Part shown: one piece after another, positions 51,925-59,779 of the stretch | Layout of the letters: every line of letters starts with the position of its first letter | How positions within the stretch are numbered: position 1 is the stretch's first letter | Origin: Rhodospirillales bacterium | GTDB lineage: Bacteria; Pseudomonadota; Alphaproteobacteria; Acetobacterales; Acetobacteraceae | Direction of reading: 5' to 3' | Length of the DNA stretch: 64,000 nt | Assembly: GCA_025359905.1 (NCBI GenBank) | Contig: JANYDF010000114.1 | Coordinates: forward strand, 133,031-197,030 | Notes under the pieces: model-generated | The model's input: the letters and a program-made list of their open reading frames with translations, nothing else | Databases searched by the model: none | Told to the model about the DNA's origin: nothing | Program-made: the position numbers and the translations under genes

Positions 51925-52869
51925 TCAGCGTGTCAGGAAAGCCCCGTTGGGACTGTTGGAGCCGTGAATCTGCGTGTGGCAGTTCACGCAACCGCGCGCC
52001 ATCAATCGGACGTTCGCCGCGATCTGACCGGGCAAGCTTTGCCCAGCTAACGGCGTCGCCTGGTGACCGCTGTTGGCGTGGCACTCCTGGCACAGATACG
52101 GCGACCGCTGCACAAGCAAACGTGCTTGTGTCGAGCCGTGCGGCGAGTGGCAGGTGATGCAGCTTTCACGCACTGGCTGATGTTCCCACAGCAACGGGCC
52201 GCGCTTCTCCATGTGGCAGGTGAAGCAGACGTCGTTGACGGTGAATTCCTTCAGCAGCTTCGGCCCGGGAGCGCCATGCGGATTGTGGCAGTCGGAGCAG
52301 ACAACCAAGCCTTCGCGAACCGGATGATGCGAGAACTTGAAGCTGTCGGCGCGCTGTTCTTTATGGCAGGTGAAGCACTTCTCTGGCTGCGTCGCCTTGA
52401 CCAGCACCGGGTCCTTCGAGACGTGGATGGTGTGGCAGTCGTTGCAGGCCATGTCGTTACGCTGATGCTGGCTGCCTTGCCAATTCATCCGCAGACCGGA
52501 TTGATGGCAGGTCAAGCATTGCTGGTTGCGCTCGGCAACCGACGATGTGCTCGGCCCCTTGAACACCACCGCAGGCTCGTTCTTGCGGCTGGTGACGTGT
52601 GCCGCACTTGGCCCGTGACAGGCTTCGCAGCCTTCCTGACCGAACGGCGAATGCGGGTCGCCTTTGACCGCGTGCGGCGTTTGCAGGATGGGCGACACTT
52701 TCGCCTCAGTGCTGTGGCATTTCAGGCAAGTTGGCGCTCCCCCACCGGCTGGCGCCTGCACTTGTGCAGCCGCCACGGCGGGCGTTGCAGTCGTTTGCGC
52801 CGCCGCCGGCAAAATGCCGGCCAGCGAGACAACGCTGCAGAGGAGCGCCACGTTTAGGATCGCGCGCAT
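51925..52869 (-). CDS. Decaheme c-type cytochrome (MtrA/PioA/DmsE family)
   Basis: 314 residues. Signal peptide ends near ILPAAAQ. Ten CxxCH motifs are present: CLKCH, CEACH, CLTCH, CNDCH, CFTCH, CSDCH, CFTCH, CITCH, CQECH, CVNCH. Spacing and repeated HPVREG/HQPVRES phrases are those of MtrA-like wires. PioA in photoferrotrophs has a long N-terminal extension; here only about 40 residues precede the first heme, so it is nearer the DmsE/MtrA form. ATG 52869 has GGGGA and GAGG upstream. Partner of the MtrB-like barrel. Confidence 0.95.
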   Translation of the reverse strand: MRAILNVALLCSVVSLAGILPAAAQTTATPAVAAAQVQAPAGGGAPTCLKCHSTEAKVSPILQTPHAVKGDPHSPFGQEGCEACHGPSAAHVTSRKNEPAVVFKGPSTSSVAERNQQCLTCHQSGLRMNWQGSQHQRNDMACNDCHTIHVSKDPVLVKATQPEKCFTCHKEQRADSFKFSHHPVREGLVVCSDCHNPHGAPGPKLLKEFTVNDVCFTCHMEKRGPLLWEHQPVRESCITCHSPHGSTQARLLVQRSPYLCQECHANSGHQATPLAGQSLPGQIAANVRLMARGCVNCHTQIHGSNSPNGAFLTR

Positions 52870-52906
52870 ACCTCGTTCCCCTTTCCTTATTTGTTCTGCG
52901 CATCCG

Positions 52907-53881
52907 CTATTGCTTAACCGCAATCAGGTCGGCGGCGCCGCTATTCAGCGTTAGGCTGCGTTCGAACGACACGTAGTGGAAGCGCTCGGCCGTGTGGCCG
53001 GCGTGAATCGCCAAAGCAACGAAATAGTTGTTGCCCGGAGCAATGGCGGTGAAGGGCGCACCGGGGTTCAGCGGACGGCTGATGGTCACCGACCACACGC
53101 CGCCCTTCTGCGTTGCTTGCGCGGTGACAACGTTCTTCACTTCTTCTTGCTTGTCGAACACAATCTGGGTTGCCGCCTTGGCAGGCTGGCCAGGGTTGAG
53201 TTCAGCTTGCCAGAATTCAAGCTGGTAGCCATCGGCCTTCAACCCCGCGATCTTGTCCGGTGCCGCCAGCGTATCGCCGCCGCCTTGGCGGGTAATTTTG
53301 GCGCGCGTCTTCGGCAAATACATCGAGCGGTCCGCCCCATTGGCGGCTGGCATTCCCGCCGAATCTTCGTGACAGGCCGCCCAGCAACCGGCCCGGTTGG
53401 CTTCGGATACCTTGCCGTTGTTGAACATCACCGACACCGTGGTGGCGAACTCCTTGGCCTGCCCGGCATTGGGCTGCGCGCCCTCATTGAAATCGACATG
53501 CACGTAAATATTGGTGCCGTCGTTGGCAGTCTTTACCGTGGCGGCAATGCTGCCCGGCTTGTTGGCAATCGGCGCCGGTTCGATGGAGGGCTTCTCGCCA
53601 GACTTGAACACGCGCGGCTTACCAGTAACGATCTGCGGCCCCATGTCTTTTTCTTCGCCGACATGGCAGGTGGCGCAGTCTTTGCCCTTCCGGAAATCGT
53701 CTGCGCCGGACATTGAACTTCCGGTCAGCGCCCATTCATAGGACGACTGCCCCGGATAGAACAAAACCACTTCCTTGCCAGACACCGCATCCCAGTTGAT
53801 CCCGGCGCGGGCGGGAGTGGCTGCCAGCAACAGCACGCCCAGTCCGGCCAAAGCAGAGAAGTTCATGATCGTACGGTTCAT
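52907..53881 (-). CDS. Periplasmic cytochrome with ethylbenzene-dehydrogenase-like heme domain
   Basis: 324 residues. Signal peptide ends at TPARAGINW (about residue 27). A canonical heme motif CATCH is at 69-73. A second, atypical CWAACH (C-x3-C-H) is at 166-171. The C-terminal part (AAVKT...IYVHVDFNEG, YQLEFWQAELN, GVWSVTISRPLN, YFVALAIHAGH) fits the DOMON-like heme-b domain of the ethylbenzene dehydrogenase gamma subunit and relatives. It sits between NapC and the decaheme protein and likely relays electrons in the periplasm. AAGGACAG precedes ATG 53881. Confidence 0.83.
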   Translation of the reverse strand: MNRTIMNFSALAGLGVLLLAATPARAGINWDAVSGKEVVLFYPGQSSYEWALTGSSMSGADDFRKGKDCATCHVGEEKDMGPQIVTGKPRVFKSGEKPSIEPAPIANKPGSIAATVKTANDGTNIYVHVDFNEGAQPNAGQAKEFATTVSVMFNNGKVSEANRAGCWAACHEDSAGMPAANGADRSMYLPKTRAKITRQGGGDTLAAPDKIAGLKADGYQLEFWQAELNPGQPAKAATQIVFDKQEEVKNVVTAQATQKGGVWSVTISRPLNPGAPFTAIAPGNNYFVALAIHAGHTAERFHYVSFERSLTLNSGAADLIAVKQ

Positions 53882-53951
53882 CGGTCTGTCCTTGCTATAT
53901 TCAGGACTGCCGGGCGCTGGTGACGCTGCGGCATTCGCAGGTGTCACGCAG

Positions 53952-54578
53952 TTATTCAAACGTTGGCAGTTCTTCGACATTCGGCAACTTATGCGCGATG
54001 CCCTTATGGCAATCGATGCAGGTCTTCTCGCCGGTCAGCAGTTGGTTCTTGTGGGCCGCCACTGCCTGCGCCTTCTGCTTGTCGAAATTCATCGACTCTG
54101 GCTTGTGGCAGTTGCGGCATTCGGTCGAACGGTTGGCCGACATGCGGTCCCATTCGTGCTGCGCCAGTTCGGGGCGCACTGCGAGGAACTTCTCCCGCGT
54201 GTCGATCACCCCGAACAGCATGCCGTAGATTTCGCGCGACGCCGCCATTTTGCGGGCGATCTTCAGCGTCCAGGCATGCGGAACATGGCAATCCGGGCAC
54301 GTGGCGCGCACGCCGGAGCGGTTGGTCCAGTGAATGGTGCCTTGCAACTCCTGATAGACGTTGTCGCGCATTTCGTGGCAGCCGATGCAGAACTTCTCGG
54401 TATTGGCGAATTCGAGCGCCGTGTTGAAAGCGCCCCAAAAAGCCACACCGGCGACGAAGCCGCCGAGCGTGAGGAAGGCCAGGCTGAAATGCACCGACGG
54501 GCGCGCCATGGTGCGGATGATGGAATTGCCGGCGATGCGCGCCCACAAGCCGCGCCGTTCGGAAGAAGGATTTGCCAT
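53952..54578 (-). CDS. napC: NapC/NirT-family tetraheme quinol dehydrogenase
   Basis: 208 residues. One N-terminal membrane anchor (about 28-50, [23 protein letters not shown] split by short polar ends) and four CxxCH motifs at 64, 94, 154, 187 (CIGCH, CPDCH, CRNCH, CIDCH). Such proteins (NapC, NirT, CymA) take electrons from menaquinol or ubiquinol and give them to periplasmic partners. AAGGAGG precedes ATG 54578. Here it precedes the EB_dh-like and decaheme cytochromes rather than napAB. Confidence 0.94.
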   Translation of the reverse strand: MANPSSERRGLWARIAGNSIIRTMARPSVHFSLAFLTLGGFVAGVAFWGAFNTALEFANTEKFCIGCHEMRDNVYQELQGTIHWTNRSGVRATCPDCHVPHAWTLKIARKMAASREIYGMLFGVIDTREKFLAVRPELAQHEWDRMSANRSTECRNCHKPESMNFDKQKAQAVAAHKNQLLTGEKTCIDCHKGIAHKLPNVEELPTFE

Positions 54579-54591
54579 GACGATGCCTCCT

Positions 54592-54753
54592 TCACGCCGG
54601 CCCTGGCGGACCGGAAAGTATGAAGAAGATCCAGAAGGCGAACCCGTAGACAGCGACAAAGCCGACCGCGATCACCGGCCAAATGAAGACCGAGAGAATG
54701 AGGAAGGACATCGCCTCCCGCGCTTTGCTCGATTGAGCCACTGCCGTTTGCAT
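54592..54753 (-). CDS. napE: NapE/TorE-family small membrane protein
   Basis: 53 residues, 13 bp upstream of napC in the same direction. A short polar start ([11 protein letters not shown]) precedes one long hydrophobic helix with the NapE pattern [20 protein letters not shown], then GFAFWIFF and LSGPPGPA at the end. GAGGGG precedes ATG 54753. NapE accompanies NapC-type proteins; its precise job is unknown. No napA, napB or napD is present nearby. Confidence 0.8.
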   Translation of the reverse strand: MQTAVAQSSKAREAMSFLILSVFIWPVIAVGFVAVYGFAFWIFFILSGPPGPA

Positions 54754-54896
54754 TCACCCCTCACTTCGCTTTGCGCCGTACCGCGCCCGCCGGGATGAAA
54801 CGGGTAAACCCGGCAAGGTGCGTGAGCCGATCTTCGTGGCCGAACTGTCGCGCTACCCAGGTTGGGAGGGTAGAACCAGCATGACAGAAAATTTAT

Positions 54897-54913
54897 GAGA
54901 CCAGATTGGTCTC
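54897..54913. promoter_or_regulatory. 17-bp palindrome upstream of the napE-napC-cytochrome operon
   Basis: GAGACCA-GAT-TGGTCTC is a perfect 7+7 palindrome 144 bp upstream of napE, followed toward napE by an AT-rich patch (ATAAATTTTCTG on the minus strand) that may be a promoter. A candidate operator for the electron-conduit operon; binding protein unknown. Confidence 0.45.
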
Positions 54914-55015
54914 TTGCCGCAGCGAGCGCGCCGGGCGCGGCCGTTGGTTCAGCCAACGCCATAAGACCATCTAATATACTGCTATTTGCTAAGCATTTGG
55001 GGCGATGCCGCAACA

Positions 55016-56464
55016 CTAGCCAACGGCCTGCCGCGCATCTGCGTCCGGGTGGTATGATCCCAGCGCTGCCTGCATATCGGGCCAGCGGTGATGCAGGCGC
55101 TTTGCCAGTTGGCCCACCCGGTGGCTGATTTGTTCCTCAGACAAATGACCGAAACCGATCAGCAGCATATCGCTCGCCGACCCGTCCGCCGCGTGGCGCG
55201 GAACGGCAATGTGCTCGGCCTTCAGTCCGCTTTCTTCCGCTTCCGCGAGTATCCGGTCGAGCGGACCGGCCGATTGCGGCGGAATCCAGGTCGCGGCAAA
55301 GCCTGCGGCGGCACCGCCCAAGTCGCCTGGGCCAAAATGGGCGCGCAGCGCCAGCCTCAGCGCGTCGCGCCGGGAGGCGTAGTGGCGGCGGACCCGCAAA
55401 AGGTGGCGGGAATAAGCACTGCTGGCGATGAATTCCGCCAGCACACCCAGCTCAATCCCACCGGCGCGCGCATGCAGAAGGCGGGAGGCCGACATCGCCG
55501 CATCGATCAAGTGCGGCGGCACCACCAAATACGCTGTCGTGAGCCAAGGGCCGAGCACGCCGGCAAAGTCGCCAATGTGCAAAACGCGCTCAGCGGTATC
55601 ATCGGCCATCAAAGCCGGCACGCGCTCATGGTCATAGCGCAGGTCGCCGCAATGATCGGCCTCGACAATATAAGCCGATGCCGCCGCAGCCCATTCCAGC
55701 AACGCGGCCCGGCGGGCCATTGACAGCACCACCCCTAGCGGAGTCTGGTGAACGGGAGACACATGCGCCAGCGCGGCGCGGGTCGATGCCAGCAAATCCG
55801 TCACCATGCCGTCATTATCGACCGGCACCGGCACTAATCTGGCGCCATGCGTCCGCCACAGCCCACCCGCAATCGAGTCGCCGGGCGACTCGACAGCCAC
55901 ACGCAAGCCTGGGCTCAACAGCATGTGGACGGCTATTTCCAGCGCCTGCTGCCGCGATTGTGCGATCATGATCTGTCCGGGCAACACGCCGATTCCGCGC
56001 GCGGCGCGCAGCCACGTCGCCAGGGTGTCTTGCAGCGCCGTGTAGCCGGCGTGGGTTCTGGCCCCGTGCGTGATGCCGAACGTGTCGACCGCCGAGCGCA
56101 ACAATGCCCGCCATCGCGACGCGGGGAACAAATCTGGGTCGGGGCGCCCCGTTTCGCCTTCGCTATGCACCGCTTCCCGCACTGCCCGCTCGGCTGCGTT
56201 CGGCGGCATCGGCGCTACCTCGACCGGCGCGGCCGCGACGAACGTGCCGCCAGACGGTGTGGTGTGCAGCAGGCCAGCCGCGATCAAGCGCTCGTACGTG
56301 AGCACCACCGTCATCCTGGACACGGAGTGCTGCTCGGCCAGCACCCGGCTCGATGGCATCCGGTGGCCGGGCGACAGCGCGCCCGACTCGATCAGGCCGC
56401 GCAATTGATCGTGCAACTGCTGCTGTAGTGGCAGATGGCGCTCCAGCTTCAGTGGGAACAGCAT
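55016..56464 (-). CDS. MocR/PdxR-type GntR regulator with a degenerate aminotransferase domain
   Basis: 482 residues. N-terminal GntR wHTH (PLQQQLHDQLRGLIESGAL, MPSSRVLAEQHSVSRMTV) fused to a fold-type I aminotransferase-like domain. The PLP Schiff-base region, normally GTFSKxLxP, reads GDFAGVLGP: Gly302 (codon 55559-55561) replaces the Lys. The preceding EDDY-type motif reads EADH. So it probably does not bind PLP covalently and may sense another ligand. It is divergent from ccmF and upstream of napE. Confidence 0.88.
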   Translation of the reverse strand: MLFPLKLERHLPLQQQLHDQLRGLIESGALSPGHRMPSSRVLAEQHSVSRMTVVLTYERLIAAGLLHTTPSGGTFVAAAPVEVAPMPPNAAERAVREAVHSEGETGRPDPDLFPASRWRALLRSAVDTFGITHGARTHAGYTALQDTLATWLRAARGIGVLPGQIMIAQSRQQALEIAVHMLLSPGLRVAVESPGDSIAGGLWRTHGARLVPVPVDNDGMVTDLLASTRAALAHVSPVHQTPLGVVLSMARRAALLEWAAAASAYIVEADHCGDLRYDHERVPALMADDTAERVLHIGDFAGVLGPWLTTAYLVVPPHLIDAAMSASRLLHARAGGIELGVLAEFIASSAYSRHLLRVRRHYASRRDALRLALRAHFGPGDLGGAAAGFAATWIPPQSAGPLDRILAEAEESGLKAEHIAVPRHAADGSASDMLLIGFGHLSEEQISHRVGQLAKRLHHRWPDMQAALGSYHPDADARQAVG

Positions 56465-56791
56465 ATCGTATCCGATACCGTTGCCGTTCCGGCGGAGCCG
56501 TTTGCCGCATGCAGCAGGTGAGCGCCAGTCGGCGCATGGATTTGACGCAGATGAGTTGCTGATTCCGGCGTCAATTCGTTGACATGCCGTTGCGGAAAGC
56601 TTGTGCCAAAGATGATCGGCATTTAGGCACCCGAGTGAAATTCGCGTAAGCTTGCTTTGCAGCCCCGGCGGCCTGTGGGCATTGATCTAAGACAATTGCC
56701 ACATCTAGGTTTACCGCTAGCCAACAGGCTAACATGGCTGAGCAGGCCGCGATCGGCGGTGGCAGGGTTTGAATTTCAGTTTGGGTGAACG
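56465..56791. other. 327-bp divergent region between MocR gene and ccmF
   Basis: No gene is seen. It should carry promoters for both genes. It contains one FNR-like sequence (56682-56695) and is otherwise unremarkable. Confidence 0.5.
56682..56695 (+). promoter_or_regulatory. Degenerate FNR-like site upstream of ccmF
   Basis: TTGAT-CTAA-GACAA has a perfect left half and three of five right-half bases of the FNR consensus, about 100 bp before ccmF. Oxygen control of cytochrome c maturation genes would make sense, but the match is partial. Confidence 0.3.
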
Positions 56792-58777
56792 ATGATCGTC
56801 GAGCTTGGGCACTTCGCCCTGATTTTGGCGTTTTGCGTGGCGGTCTGTCAGGCCATCGTGCCGCTGCTCGGCGCTTGGCGGCGGCATTACGGCTGGATGT
56901 CGGTCGGGCGATCCGCAGCCTTGGTGCAATTTCCGCTGGTGGCGTTCGCCATGGCGGCGCTGATGTACGCGTACATCGTCTCGGATTTCAGCGTTATCAA
57001 CGTCATCCAGAACAGCCACACCGATAAGCCGCTGCTCTATAAAATCACCGGCGTCTGGGGCAACCACGAAGGCTCGATGCTGCTGTGGGTGTTCATGCTC
57101 GCCCTGTGCGGCGGCGCTGTGGCGCTGTTCAGCGGCAATCTGCCGCCCGCGCTCCAGGCACGGGTGCTATCGGTGCAGGGCATGATCGGCGTCGGGTTTC
57201 TGGCCTTTATCCTGTTGACATCAAATCCTTTCCTGCGCGCCGTGATGCCGCCGGAGAATGGAAACGGCCTCAATCCGATCCTGCAAGACCCCGGCTTGGC
57301 GTTTCATCCGCCGTTCCTTTACCTTGGTTATGTTGGCTTTTCAGTCAGTTTCGCCTTTGCCGTGGCCGCGTTGATCGACGGGCGCGTCGATGCCGCCTGG
57401 GCCCGCTGGGTGCGGCCTTGGGCGCTGGCGTCCTGGTGCGCACTGACCGTCGGCATCGCGATGGGCAGTTGGTGGGCGTATTACACCCTCGGCTGGGGCG
57501 GCTGGTGGTTCTGGGACCCGGTGGAAAACGCCTCGTTCATGCCCTGGCTGGCCGGGACCGCGCTGATCCACTCGGCCATCGTTGTCGAAAAGCGCGACGC
57601 GCTGAAAAGCTGGACCATCCTGCTGGCGATCATCACGTTTTCGCTATCGCTGGTCGGGACGTTCCTGGTCCGCTCCGGTGTGCTGACCTCGGTGCACGCC
57701 TTCGCCGTCGATCCGTCGCGCGGCATGTTCATTTTGCTGCTGCTGGTGGCGTCCATCGGCGGCTCGCTGACACTCTACGCGGTGCGCGCACCGTCGCTGC
57801 AAAGCGGCGGGCTATTCGCCCCGGTGTCGCGTGAGGGTGCGCTGGTGTTGAACAATCTGCTGCTGGCGACCGGGGCGGCTACCGTGCTGCTGGGCACGCT
57901 GTATCCGTTGTTCATCGACGTGATTGGCGGCGACAAGCTAACTGTCGGCCCGCCGTTCTTCAACAAAACCTTCGTGCCGCTGATGGTCCCTGTGCTCGCG
58001 GCGGTCGCGGCCGGGCCGCTGTTGGCGTGGAAGCGCGGCGACTTGCTGGGGGCGTTGCAACGGCTATGGCTGGCCTTCGCTGCTGCGATCCTGGTGGCGG
58101 TGGCCGGCTTGTATCTCACCTCCGGCGGCCCGGTATTGGCAATCCTCGGACTCGGGCTTGCCGCTTGGACGGCGCTCGGTGCGCTGGTCGAATGGGCGGA
58201 GCGGATCAAGCTGTTCCGCGTGAAGCCCGGCGATAGCTGGAAGCGCGCCGTGCATCTGCCGCGCGCGGCGCACGGCATGACGCTGGCGCATCTGGGTCTG
58301 GCGATCTCGGTGGCCGGCATCGCCGCGACCGCGTTCGAGCGTGAGCAGCTTTCGGTGGTGCGAATCGGCGACAGCATTCAACTCGCCGAATTCACCGTTA
58401 CTTTGGATAAGGTGGAGCGGCAGCCGGGGCCGAACTTCGTCGCCGACGACGCCACCGTGACGGTGCGGCGCAACGGCGTGATCGAGGCGGTGATGCATCC
58501 GCAGCGCCGCTTCTTCGAACTGCAACAGCAGACCACCACCGAAACGGCGATCCGTACCAGCCTGCTGGCGGATTTGTACATCGCGCTGGGCGAACCGGAC
58601 CAAAACGGCGGCTGGACCATCCGGGCATATTGGAAACCATTGATTTCGTGGATCTGGTTCGGCGCGCTGGTGATGGCATTCGGCGGCATGGTGAGCCTGA
58701 GCGACCGCCGCTGGCGCGTGGGCGTTGCGGCGCGGGCACGCATGAACGCCAAGCTGCAAGCGGCGGCGGGAGACTGA
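56792..58777 (+). CDS. ccmF: Cytochrome c maturation heme lyase subunit CcmF
   Basis: 661 residues, typical. Polytopic inner-membrane protein with the heme-handling WWD domain LGWGGWWFWDPVENASFMPW near residue 235 and conserved EGSMLLWVF, NPFLRAVMPPENGNGLNP and HPPFLYLGYVGFSV. With CcmH it ligates heme to apocytochromes in the periplasm. Heads ccmFGHI; ccmE and ccmABCD are not in the window. These functions are needed by every multiheme protein encoded just upstream. Confidence 0.96.
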   Translation: MIVELGHFALILAFCVAVCQAIVPLLGAWRRHYGWMSVGRSAALVQFPLVAFAMAALMYAYIVSDFSVINVIQNSHTDKPLLYKITGVWGNHEGSMLLWVFMLALCGGAVALFSGNLPPALQARVLSVQGMIGVGFLAFILLTSNPFLRAVMPPENGNGLNPILQDPGLAFHPPFLYLGYVGFSVSFAFAVAALIDGRVDAAWARWVRPWALASWCALTVGIAMGSWWAYYTLGWGGWWFWDPVENASFMPWLAGTALIHSAIVVEKRDALKSWTILLAIITFSLSLVGTFLVRSGVLTSVHAFAVDPSRGMFILLLLVASIGGSLTLYAVRAPSLQSGGLFAPVSREGALVLNNLLLATGAATVLLGTLYPLFIDVIGGDKLTVGPPFFNKTFVPLMVPVLAAVAAGPLLAWKRGDLLGALQRLWLAFAAAILVAVAGLYLTSGGPVLAILGLGLAAWTALGALVEWAERIKLFRVKPGDSWKRAVHLPRAAHGMTLAHLGLAISVAGIAATAFEREQLSVVRIGDSIQLAEFTVTLDKVERQPGPNFVADDATVTVRRNGVIEAVMHPQRRFFELQQQTTTETAIRTSLLADLYIALGEPDQNGGWTIRAYWKPLISWIWFGALVMAFGGMVSLSDRRWRVGVAARARMNAKLQAAAGD

Positions 58778-58781
58778 AACC

Positions 58782-59321
58782 ATGCTGCGCAAAGTGGCTT
58801 ACCTGCTGCCGGTGCTGGTATTCGCCGCACTGGCGGCCTACTTCGCCCTCGGCCTGCGGCCGGATCGCGATCCGCATTTGCTGCCCTCGGCGCTGATCGA
58901 CAAGCCCAGCCCGGACTTCACGCTGCCCGAACTCAACGGCGACGGAAAACTGTCGCTGGCCGGGCTGCATGGCCAGGTTGTGGTGGTGAATTTTTTTGCC
59001 TCATGGTGCGTGCCGTGCCGGGTTGAACACCCTTTGCTGATGCGGCTGGCCGAGCAGGAGCACATTGCTTTGTATGGCATCGCCTACAAAGACAACGTGC
59101 AGGATACCCGCCGTATTTTGACGCAGCTTGGCGATCCATACCGCTCCATTGGCGTGGACCGCGATGGCCGCACCGGCTTCGACTACGGCGTATATGGCGT
59201 TCCTGAAACCTATGTGATCGACAAGAACGGCCGCATTCGCAAGCGTTTCGTCGGGCCGCTGGCCGCCGACGCGGTGAACAACGAATTATTGCCGTTGTTG
59301 CAGGAGCTGAACAAGTCATGA
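58782..59321 (+). CDS. ccmG: Thiol:disulfide interchange protein CcmG/DsbE
   Basis: 179 residues. N-terminal membrane anchor (YLLPVLVFAALAAYFALGL) and a thioredoxin fold with the active-site WCVPC at residues 75-79, the acidic-loop GVPETYVIDKNG, and cis-Pro. It keeps the heme-binding cysteines of apocytochromes reduced. 4 bp after ccmF and overlapping ccmH by ATGA. Confidence 0.95.
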   Translation: MLRKVAYLLPVLVFAALAAYFALGLRPDRDPHLLPSALIDKPSPDFTLPELNGDGKLSLAGLHGQVVVVNFFASWCVPCRVEHPLLMRLAEQEHIALYGIAYKDNVQDTRRILTQLGDPYRSIGVDRDGRTGFDYGVYGVPETYVIDKNGRIRKRFVGPLAADAVNNELLPLLQELNKS

Positions 59322-59779
59322 AACGCTTTGCTGCGGCCCTGCTGCTGGCGCTGAGTTTCGCCGGTGGCGCCAGCGCCGTGGAGCCCACCGAGCGGCTGAG
59401 CGACCCCGCCCTGGAATCTCGCGCCCGGGCGATCAGCCAAGGCTTGCGCTGCTTGGTTTGCCAAAACGAGTCGATCGACGAATCGGGTGCCGATCTGGCG
59501 CACGATGTGCGCGTGCTGCTGCGCGAACGCATCGCCGCTGGCGACAGCGACGATAAGGCCACCGCCTTCATCGTCTCGCGCTATGGCGATTTCGTCCTGC
59601 TCAACCCGCCGGTAAAGCCTGCTACATACGTTCTGTGGTTTGGCCCGCCGGCTTTGCTGGTCATTGCAATGGGCGGTCTGATTCTCGGCCGCCGCCGCCG
59701 GGCTGCCGCGCAGGAGGTGCCGTTGAGCGCCGACGAGCGGCAAGCCCTCGCCCGGCTTATGCAGGAATCTGAACAGTGA
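59318..59779 (+). CDS. ccmH: Cytochrome c maturation protein CcmH
   Basis: 153 residues. Signal sequence (ALLLALSFAGGASA), the redox motif LRCLVCQNESI (Cys45, Cys48), and a C-terminal membrane helix (LWFGPPALLVIAMGGLILG). Partner of CcmF and CcmG in reducing and loading apocytochrome c. Overlaps both neighbours. Confidence 0.95.
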   Translation: MKRFAAALLLALSFAGGASAVEPTERLSDPALESRARAISQGLRCLVCQNESIDESGADLAHDVRVLLRERIAAGDSDDKATAFIVSRYGDFVLLNPPVKPATYVLWFGPPALLVIAMGGLILGRRRRAAAQEVPLSADERQALARLMQESEQ

